10,595 bases of DNA from Christensenella sp. (GTDB lineage: Bacteria; Bacillota; Clostridia; Christensenellales; Maliibacteriaceae), in the NCBI GenBank assembly GCA_019420085.1, contig JAHZHV010000199.1:1-10595 (forward strand), written 5' to 3'. Under the pieces are notes generated by a model. It searched no databases and had not been told where the DNA came from. It worked only from the letters and a program-made list of their open reading frames with translations. Position numbers and translations under genes: made by a program. Below are positions 5,588 to 10,595 of the stretch, one piece after another (position 1 is the stretch's first letter; the number at the start of each line of letters is the position of its first letter).

Positions 5588-7446
5588 TGGTTTTCCTCCA
5601 CAAACGCCTGTATGCTTGCAGCGACGCCGTCCGCGTTCAGATGAAGTTCTTCCAGCCACTGCGCGCGCGTCGCATGCGTCAAAAACCGATCCGGAACGCC
5701 CAGTCGCAGCAGCGGATTGGTTTTTCCGTGCAAATTCATCCATTCCAATACGGCACTGCCAAATCCACCCTGCAAAACACCGTCCTCCAACGTTACAACG
5801 AGCGGATTTTCAAAAGCATGCAAAAGGCTTTGTTCATCCAGCGGTTTGATCGTGCGCGCCGCATACACGCGCGCCGCGATTCCCGCTTTAAGCAGTTGTC
5901 TTGAAGCAAAATATGCCTGACGGGCCATCGCGCCGGCAGCAAGAATACTGACCTGTGTGCCATTGGCCAGCAGTCTCCAGGCAGGAAACGCCGGTGCTGG
6001 ATTATTGTCAATGACAAGGCCGTTATCCGCCTTTGGATAGCGAATCGCACATGGCGCATTTAAAGACAGCGCATAGCGAAGCGCGTCATACATTCTGCAT
6101 GGTTCACACGGAGAAAGCAGGGTAAGATTGGGAATACTGCGCAGAAATGCAATATCGAATACGCCCTGATGTGTCTGTCCATCATCGCCGACGATTCCCG
6201 CATGATCTGCAAGCAGGATTACCGGCAGATTCTGTGTGCAAACATCATGAATCACCGAATCGTAAGCACGCTGCAAAAATGTGGAATAAATCGGCACGAT
6301 CGGACGCATCCCCGCACGGGCAAGCCCTGCAGCCATCGTCACTGCATGCTCTTCGGCAATTCCCACGTCAAAAAAGCGTTTTGGATATGCGGATGCAAAC
6401 GCCGCCAATCCTGTTGCATCCGGCATCGCAGCCGTAATTGCAACAATTCGCGTATCCTGTGCACCGAGTTTGAGCATCGCATCCGACAATTCCGCCGTAT
6501 ACGGTTTCCGCCGCAGAGGCTTGATCTGCATTCTGCCGCTTGAAACAGCAAAAGACCCAGCGCTATGATACCGGCGCGGATCCCGCTCCGCAGCACGATA
6601 TCCATGCCCTTTTTGCGTAATCACATGTACCAGAACCGGCCCGTCAATCTTTTTCGCACGGGAAAAAGCGCGCCGCATTTCACCGATATCGTGCCCGTCC
6701 ACCGGACCGATATAAAACAAGCCCAATTCCTCAAACAGCGCCCCGCTGATAACCATATATTTGACGCCGTTTTTCATTCGGCGCATGAAACTTTCAAGCC
6801 GCGGCATCCCTGTAATACGCCCATGCGTCCATTTTTTCAGCACGGCATAGCGTTTACTTTCGCGCATACGGGTCAACACCCGCGCAACAGCGCCCACGTT
6901 CGGCGCAATAGACATGGTGTTATCATTCAGGACAATGATCATGGAATTACCCGTATTACCCACATCATTGATCGCTTCATAGATCATGCCGTTTCCAAGT
7001 GCGCCATCGCCAACGAGTGCAACAACATACTCATCTGTACCGCGCAGGTCACGCGCCCGCGCCATTCCCAACGCAGCAGAAACGGATGTTCCGGCATGTC
7101 CGGTTCCAAAGGCGTCGTACTCGCTTTCACTGATTGTAGGAAAACCGCTTGGTCCGCCCTGCATTCGCAAGTGGTTCATTTGTTCCATCCTGCCGGTAAG
7201 GATTTTATGCGCGTAACATTGATGCCCCACATCAAAGACAAACTTATCATGCGGACAGTCAAAGCATGCGTGCAATGCAACCGTCAATTCCACCGCACCA
7301 AGATTGGAGGCAAGATGTCCGCCCGTTTTTGCGACGGTTTTTATGATAAACTCCCGTATCTGCATGCTCAATGCCGTAAGTTCAGCATCGCTCATGTCCT
7401 TTAAATCGGCCGGAGAATGAATCTGTTCCAGATTCTTCAAACGCAT
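5584..7446 (-). CDS. dxs: 1-deoxy-D-xylulose-5-phosphate synthase
   Basis: Thiamine-diphosphate enzyme that condenses pyruvate and glyceraldehyde 3-phosphate to DXP, the first step of the MEP isoprenoid pathway and also a precursor for thiamine and pyridoxal. The 620-residue product has the standard length and layout. His44 is in TGGHLASNLG and DVGHQCYAHK is at 72-81. The ThDP/Mg motif runs from GDGALGNG at 146-153 to LNDNTMSIAPNVG at 173-185. The catalytic Glu is in GIAEEHAVT at 362-370. The transketolase C-terminal domain ends with GVPDRFLTHATR. I chose the ATG at 7446, preceded by AAGGGGGG; a GTG at 7467 is in frame but has no good ribosome site and adds seven residues that are not family-like. 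It follows ispA by 30 nt and shares 4 nt with tlyA. Pairing with ispA places the entry enzyme and a prenyl chain elongator in one transcript. Confidence 0.97.
   Translation of the reverse strand: MRLKNLEQIHSPADLKDMSDAELTALSMQIREFIIKTVAKTGGHLASNLGAVELTVALHACFDCPHDKFVFDVGHQCYAHKILTGRMEQMNHLRMQGGPSGFPTISESEYDAFGTGHAGTSVSAALGMARARDLRGTDEYVVALVGDGALGNGMIYEAINDVGNTGNSMIIVLNDNTMSIAPNVGAVARVLTRMRESKRYAVLKKWTHGRITGMPRLESFMRRMKNGVKYMVISGALFEELGLFYIGPVDGHDIGEMRRAFSRAKKIDGPVLVHVITQKGHGYRAAERDPRRYHSAGSFAVSSGRMQIKPLRRKPYTAELSDAMLKLGAQDTRIVAITAAMPDATGLAAFASAYPKRFFDVGIAEEHAVTMAAGLARAGMRPIVPIYSTFLQRAYDSVIHDVCTQNLPVILLADHAGIVGDDGQTHQGVFDIAFLRSIPNLTLLSPCEPCRMYDALRYALSLNAPCAIRYPKADNGLVIDNNPAPAFPAWRLLANGTQVSILAAGAMARQAYFASRQLLKAGIAARVYAARTIKPLDEQSLLHAFENPLVVTLEDGVLQGGFGSAVLEWMNLHGKTNPLLRLGVPDRFLTHATRAQWLEELHLNADGVAASIQAFVEENH
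5595..5599 (-). promoter_or_regulatory. Ribosome binding site deciding the TTG start of tlyA
   Basis: GGAGG on the minus strand within the last codons of dxs, 7 nt before the TTG at 5587. No ATG or GTG is available at the family start position, so this site identifies the unusual start. Confidence 0.8.
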
Positions 7447-7448
7447 AT

Positions 7449-7456
7449 CCCCCCTT
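7449..7456 (-). promoter_or_regulatory. Ribosome binding site of dxs
   Basis: AAGGGGGG on the minus strand, ending 2 nt before the ATG at 7446 (about 4 nt if AAGGGG is the pairing part). It supports this start over the GTG at 7467, which would place the same bases inside the coding region. Confidence 0.55.
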
Positions 7457-7476
7457 AGCCGCAGCACATGCGCCGC

Positions 7477-8355
7477 TTATTTTCTGCGTTCCAGCATCTG
7501 CCATGCAAGCGCACGCAGCACGCCTGCATCGGACGGCAGCTTTTCAAGCGCCGCAACCGCATTGTGCGTCGCTTCCTGCGCCATCTGCCGTGCACGCGAT
7601 AACCCATATTCCGAAACAAATGTACGCTTCTGGTTGCGCATATCGGAACCAATCGGTTTGCCAAGCGTATCGCTGTCGCCCGTAACGTCCAGAATATCGT
7701 CCACGATCTGAAATGCCAGTCCAAGATTCTTCCCATACCGCGTACAGGCATCCACCTGGGATGCATCTGCACCACCGATCAACGCACCCGCTGCACAGGC
7801 CGCACAAATCATCGCGCCCGTCTTGGCCGCATGAATCTGATCTACGGCATAATCGGCGCCGTCACGTTCGGCGCAAAGATCCATGCACTGACCTGCAACC
7901 ATACCTGTCACGCCTGCACCTGCAGCAATGCGCTGTGTCGCGCGCATCCCCGCCTGTCCGTCCCGCAATGCTGCTTCAAACAGCGTCTCATATGCAAAAT
8001 TCAAAAGTGCATCGCCTGCAAGCAGCGCCATCGCTTCTCCATAAACCTTATGCCAGGTTGGCTTGCCGCGGCGAAGATCATCGTTATCCATTGCAGGCAG
8101 GTCATCATGGATCAGAGAATACGTATGGATCATTTCCATCGCACAGGCGTACGGCATGGCCTGCGCAATCGACGCCCCAAATATCTGTGCAAAAAGCAGG
8201 ATCAACACGGGACGAAGGCGTTTCCCTCCTGCAGAAACGCTGTACCACATGGCCTCTTTTACCTGCGCCGGAATCTGCGTGCGTGAAAACAATTCTGCCA
8301 GCGCCGCATCAACCTGCCCGCTCAGCGCTTTGATAGTATCATCTGGACGATCCAT
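7477..8355 (-). CDS. ispA: Farnesyl diphosphate synthase (short-chain polyprenyl synthetase)
   Basis: Trans-prenyltransferase that adds IPP to DMAPP and GPP to make farnesyl diphosphate, used for undecaprenyl phosphate, quinones and other lipids. The 292-residue product carries GGKRLRP at 43-49, the first Asp-rich motif HDDLPAMDNDDLRRG at 83-97 with Tyr79 five residues ahead of it, GDALL at 114-118, and the second Asp-rich motif DDILD at 219-223, followed by GKPIGSD. The six-residue DDLPAMD form and the Tyr before it are as in bacterial type II FPP synthases. A GPP/GGPP product cannot be excluded without assay. I chose the ATG at 8355 because AGGAG lies 7 nt upstream; the frame extends to 8412, but that adds a basic stretch inside xseB. 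It overlaps the xseB end by 17 nt and precedes dxs. Confidence 0.95.
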   Translation of the reverse strand: MDRPDDTIKALSGQVDAALAELFSRTQIPAQVKEAMWYSVSAGGKRLRPVLILLFAQIFGASIAQAMPYACAMEMIHTYSLIHDDLPAMDNDDLRRGKPTWHKVYGEAMALLAGDALLNFAYETLFEAALRDGQAGMRATQRIAAGAGVTGMVAGQCMDLCAERDGADYAVDQIHAAKTGAMICAACAAGALIGGADASQVDACTRYGKNLGLAFQIVDDILDVTGDSDTLGKPIGSDMRNQKRTFVSEYGLSRARQMAQEATHNAVAALEKLPSDAGVLRALAWQMLERRK

Positions 8356-8599
8356 CTTCCTGCTCCTGTTCACAAAAGAAACTTTCCTCAAATGCCGCCT
8401 GTTTCTTTTCAAGTGCCGTCACTTTTCCCGCTGCTTTTTTCAGCTGCGCATGCATCGTCTGCGCATAGCGCATGCCCTCTTCATACAGCAAAATCGACTC
8501 CTCAAGCGCGGTATCACCACGTTCAAGACGATTGACAATCTCCTGCAAACCAGCAAGATTTTCCTCAAAACTCTTCTTTTCCGTTTGCTTTGTCGCCAT
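8339..8599 (-). CDS. xseB: Exodeoxyribonuclease VII small subunit
   Basis: Small subunit of exonuclease VII, the ATP- and metal-independent single-strand DNA exonuclease made of one XseA and several XseB chains. The 86-residue product is slightly longer than the usual 70-80 and keeps the family core: SFEENLAGLQEIVNRLERGD (about 10-29), LEESILLYEEGM, then a helical CxxxL-like tail in which Leu/Lys/Ala-rich sequence (AQLKKAAGKVTALEK) precedes an acidic C-terminus. Two long helices are predicted by eye, consistent with the helical hairpin that wraps the XseA coiled coil. The start ATG at 8599 has AGGAGG 9 nt upstream; the frame extends to 8650 but that part is not family-like. It overlaps xseA by 35 nt, so the two subunits are probably translationally coupled. 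Confidence 0.93.
   Translation of the reverse strand: MATKQTEKKSFEENLAGLQEIVNRLERGDTALEESILLYEEGMRYAQTMHAQLKKAAGKVTALEKKQAAFEESFFCEQEQEDGSSR
8363..8367 (-). promoter_or_regulatory. Ribosome binding site deciding the ispA start
   Basis: AGGAG on the minus strand inside the end of xseB, 7 nt before the ATG at 8355. It argues against the longer in-frame start at 8412. Confidence 0.7.
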
Positions 8600-9806
8600 G
8601 GAAAGTATCCTCCTGTTCTTCGGCAAGCAGCCGCGCCCTGCGCGCGCCATCGCGCCAGGTAATGGTCACATTCCGCACTTTATCGGCCTGCGCACCGGTG
8701 CATACCGTATGCCCCGTCTCGTCCGTCACCAACGCAAAACCACGCGCAAGCACCGCCCGCGGATCCAGAGATTTCAAGTGCTGATGCAGCAACTCTACCT
8801 GATGTGCGTTCTCTGCGCAGATGCTGTTGACAGAAGTATCCATGCGTGCAAAAAGCTGTGCCACACGCATGGCATAGCGGTCAATCATTTGGGAAGGCGC
8901 CGCCATTTGTCTTGTGGAAAGCAGCGCGCGTACGCGCTGTCCCCGCAGTTCAACGCCACGTCTGGCCGCCGCCGATGTACGTGACAGAAGCTGCACCGTT
9001 TGCTGCTGCAGCTGTGCCTGTACGGGCACAGCAAGTTCTGCCGCGGCGGAAGGCGTCGGTGCGCGCAGATCAGCGACAAAATCCGCAATTGTCGTATCCG
9101 TTTCATGTCCCACGGCACTGATCACAGGGATCCTGGAATCCGCGATTGCACGCGCGACAATTTCCGTGTTAAACGCCCAAAGATCTTCAAGCGATCCGCC
9201 GCCGCGCCCCACAATCAAAACATCGGCACGCCCATAACGGTTCATCCATTCAATTCCCCGGTCGATATCCGGCGCAGCCTGTGCGCCCTGTACGGCCACC
9301 GGGCAGACCAATACATCCACACCCGGATACCGCCGGTTGCAGATCTGGATAATATCACGCACTGCCGCACCGCGTCCGGACGTTACAACGCCAACACAGG
9401 CCGGCAAAAACGGGATCGCCCTTTTGCGGGAAGCGTCAAATAACCCTTCCCGTTCCAGCTGTTGACGCAATTTCTCATACGCAACATACAGCGCGCCGAT
9501 TCCGGCGGGACGCATCTGGCGCACATAAAACTGGTAGCGTCCCTCCTTGGCATAAAGAGAAACGCTCCCCACTGCCTCGACCAGCTGGCCGGTCTGCGGC
9601 TGAAAACCGGATGAAGCATATTGCGCAAACCATACGGCGCTGATTGCAGCCTGCTCATCTTTGAGCGTAAAGTAAGCATGTCCGGAAGGATACCGCTTAA
9701 AACCCGATACTTCGCCCACAAGCGTTACGCCGTGCAGCAGCGGATCTGCTTCCAGCGCGTTTTTTACATATTCATTCAGTTCACTGACCGTTATACTTCG
9801 GCGCAT
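8565..9806 (-). CDS. xseA: Exodeoxyribonuclease VII large subunit
   Basis: Catalytic subunit of exonuclease VII, which degrades single-stranded DNA in both directions to oligonucleotides during mismatch and damage repair. The 413-residue product has an N-terminal OB-fold (about 5-100, with SGHAYFTLKDEQAAISAVWF at 41-60). The catalytic domain (about 125-310) follows, then a helical, coiled-coil region, and the C-terminal SLDPRAVLARGFALV segment at 347-360. Residues equivalent to E. coli Asp155, Arg205, His238 and Asp241, reported as important for activity, appear as Asp151, Arg201 (VGRGGGSLEDLW), His234 and Asp237 (AVGHETDTTIADFVADLRAP). The ATG at 9806 has GGAG 10 nt upstream; a GTG at 9815 is in frame but abuts that site. 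It overlaps the folD end by 16 nt and xseB by 35 nt. Confidence 0.97.
   Translation of the reverse strand: MRRSITVSELNEYVKNALEADPLLHGVTLVGEVSGFKRYPSGHAYFTLKDEQAAISAVWFAQYASSGFQPQTGQLVEAVGSVSLYAKEGRYQFYVRQMRPAGIGALYVAYEKLRQQLEREGLFDASRKRAIPFLPACVGVVTSGRGAAVRDIIQICNRRYPGVDVLVCPVAVQGAQAAPDIDRGIEWMNRYGRADVLIVGRGGGSLEDLWAFNTEIVARAIADSRIPVISAVGHETDTTIADFVADLRAPTPSAAAELAVPVQAQLQQQTVQLLSRTSAAARRGVELRGQRVRALLSTRQMAAPSQMIDRYAMRVAQLFARMDTSVNSICAENAHQVELLHQHLKSLDPRAVLARGFALVTDETGHTVCTGAQADKVRNVTITWRDGARRARLLAEEQEDTFHGDKANGKEEF
8609..8614 (-). promoter_or_regulatory. Ribosome binding site of xseB
   Basis: Perfect AGGAGG on the minus strand, 9 nt before the ATG at 8599 and embedded in the 3' end of xseA. 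A strong site fits the need for more small than large subunits. Confidence 0.75.
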
Positions 9807-10595
9807 GCCGCACACGCTCCAAGATACGTATTTTCAAGCAGCATGGCAATCGTCATCGGACCAACGCCGCCCGGCACAGGCGTGATAGCGCCTGCCTGCG
9901 CAACCGCAGATGCAAAATCCACATCGCCTACCAATCCCTTATCCGTGCGGTTGATTCCCACATCGATTACCGTAGCACCGGGACGAATCATCGATGCATC
10001 AATCATACAGGGACGCCCCACCGCCGCAACCAGAATATCTGCCTGGCGCGTCAGTTCAGCCAGATTCTTTGTCCTGGAATGACATATTGTCACCGTTGCA
10101 TCATGTGCAAGCAGCAACATCGCTACAGGTTTTCCAACAATATTGCTTCTGCCAACCACGACCGCATGTTTGCCTGCAATGTCCGTACCGGCACTTTCAA
10201 TCAGTCGGATGATCCCTTTAGGCGTGCAAGGAACAAACCCTGGCATTCCAGACAAGAGCGCACCCATATTCACCGCATGAAACCCATCGACATCCTTTTT
10301 CGGATCAATCAGTTTTAATACGCGTGCCTCATCAAGATGCGAAGGCAAAGGCAGCTGCACCAAAATGCCATGCACGGCGGGATCCGCATTAAACGCTACG
10401 ATTAACTGTTCCAGTTCTTCCTGCGACACATCTGCCGGAAGGCGGCGTACAATCGATCCCATGCCTGTATTCAGACATGCGCGTTCTTTATTGCGTACAT
10501 ATACTGCACTTGCAGGATCATCGCCTGCAACAATAACGGCAAGCGTGGGCTGGACACCCGTTTTTTCGCGCAATGTACATACCTTTTGACGCAGC
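9791..10595 (-). CDS. folD: Bifunctional methylenetetrahydrofolate dehydrogenase/cyclohydrolase FolD, N-terminus outside window
   Basis: Cytoplasmic enzyme that oxidises 5,10-methylene-THF to methenyl-THF with NADP+ and hydrolyses it to 10-formyl-THF, feeding purine and fMet-tRNA synthesis. The frame is open to the right edge, giving 267 codons; about 20 N-terminal residues are outside, judged from a usual length near 285. Visible motifs in order: PTLAVIVAGDDPASAVYVRN followed by KERAC, with the conserved Tyr and catalytic Lys of YVRNK; GILVQLPLP; KKDVDGFHAVN; the Rossmann-type VVVGRSNIVGKP; and PVPGGVGPMTIAMLLENT near the C-terminus. A TTG at 10573 is in frame, but family-like sequence (LRQKVCTLREKTGVQP) continues upstream, so it is not the start. 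It overlaps xseA by 16 nt and leads into the exonuclease/isoprenoid transcript; FolD has no known mechanistic link to those genes. Confidence 0.96.
   Translation of the reverse strand, partial: LRQKVCTLREKTGVQPTLAVIVAGDDPASAVYVRNKERACLNTGMGSIVRRLPADVSQEELEQLIVAFNADPAVHGILVQLPLPSHLDEARVLKLIDPKKDVDGFHAVNMGALLSGMPGFVPCTPKGIIRLIESAGTDIAGKHAVVVGRSNIVGKPVAMLLLAHDATVTICHSRTKNLAELTRQADILVAAVGRPCMIDASMIRPGATVIDVGINRTDKGLVGDVDFASAVAQAGAITPVPGGVGPMTIAMLLENTYLGACAACAEV
9817..9820 (-). promoter_or_regulatory. Ribosome binding site deciding the xseA start
   Basis: GGAG on the minus strand within the end of folD, 10 nt before the ATG at 9806 and only 1 nt before the GTG at 9815. It favours the ATG. Confidence 0.5.

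Noticed and set aside
5588..5743. Upstream in-frame extension of tlyA within dxs
   Set aside because: The extra 52 residues are not TlyA-like, while the GGAGG and TTG at 5587 give a family-matching N-terminus.
6565..7404. Plus-strand open frame of 279 codons opposite dxs
   Set aside because: Fully antisense to a complete DXS with all motifs; composition is that of a shadow frame (many His, Arg, Asn) and no family is recognisable.
1..10595. CRISPR array, insertion sequence, tRNA/rRNA, riboswitch, prophage or defence genes
   Set aside because: No regularly spaced repeats, terminal inverted repeats, transposase-like frames or structured RNA patterns were seen; nearly all bases are in housekeeping genes.

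Overview
The window holds eleven genes, all on the minus strand, packed tightly with several overlaps. The order folD-xseA-xseB-ispA-dxs-tlyA-nadK-argR-recN, read from high to low coordinates, is a conserved housekeeping cluster of Firmicutes. The position of nadK between tlyA and argR is the arrangement I know from Clostridia. Strong AGGAGG-like ribosome binding sites and TTG/GTG starts fit a Gram-positive bacterium of moderate GC content. I cannot name the genus from the sequence.

Layout from right to left. (1) Positions 10595-4793: folD (5' end outside the window), xseA, xseB, ispA, dxs and tlyA form one apparent transcription unit with overlaps of 4 to 35 nt and a single 30-nt gap. It joins one-carbon metabolism (FolD), exonuclease VII (XseA/XseB), isoprenoid supply (Dxs starts the MEP pathway, IspA makes farnesyl diphosphate) and a TlyA-type rRNA 2'-O-methyltransferase. 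(2) A 134-nt AT-rich intergenic region (4659-4792) holds a very good sigma-A-type promoter and, upstream of it, a perfect 12-bp palindrome. (3) Positions 4658-1583: nadK, argR and recN form a second unit driven by that promoter and ended by a strong intrinsic terminator 20 nt after recN. (4) Positions 1477-1: a proX/YbaK-type aminoacyl-tRNA deacylase overlaps the start of a MATE efflux transporter that runs off the left edge.

In Bacillus, and commonly in Clostridia, recN is followed by spoIVB and spo0A. Here the cluster stops at a terminator and is followed by an unrelated editing-factor/transporter pair, so the sporulation genes are elsewhere or absent.

I found no CRISPR array, insertion sequence, tRNA, rRNA, phage gene or other clearly new system. 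The window reads as ordinary core-genome DNA, with a few regulatory and sequence details worth a second look. No non-coding stretch exceeds 300 bases.
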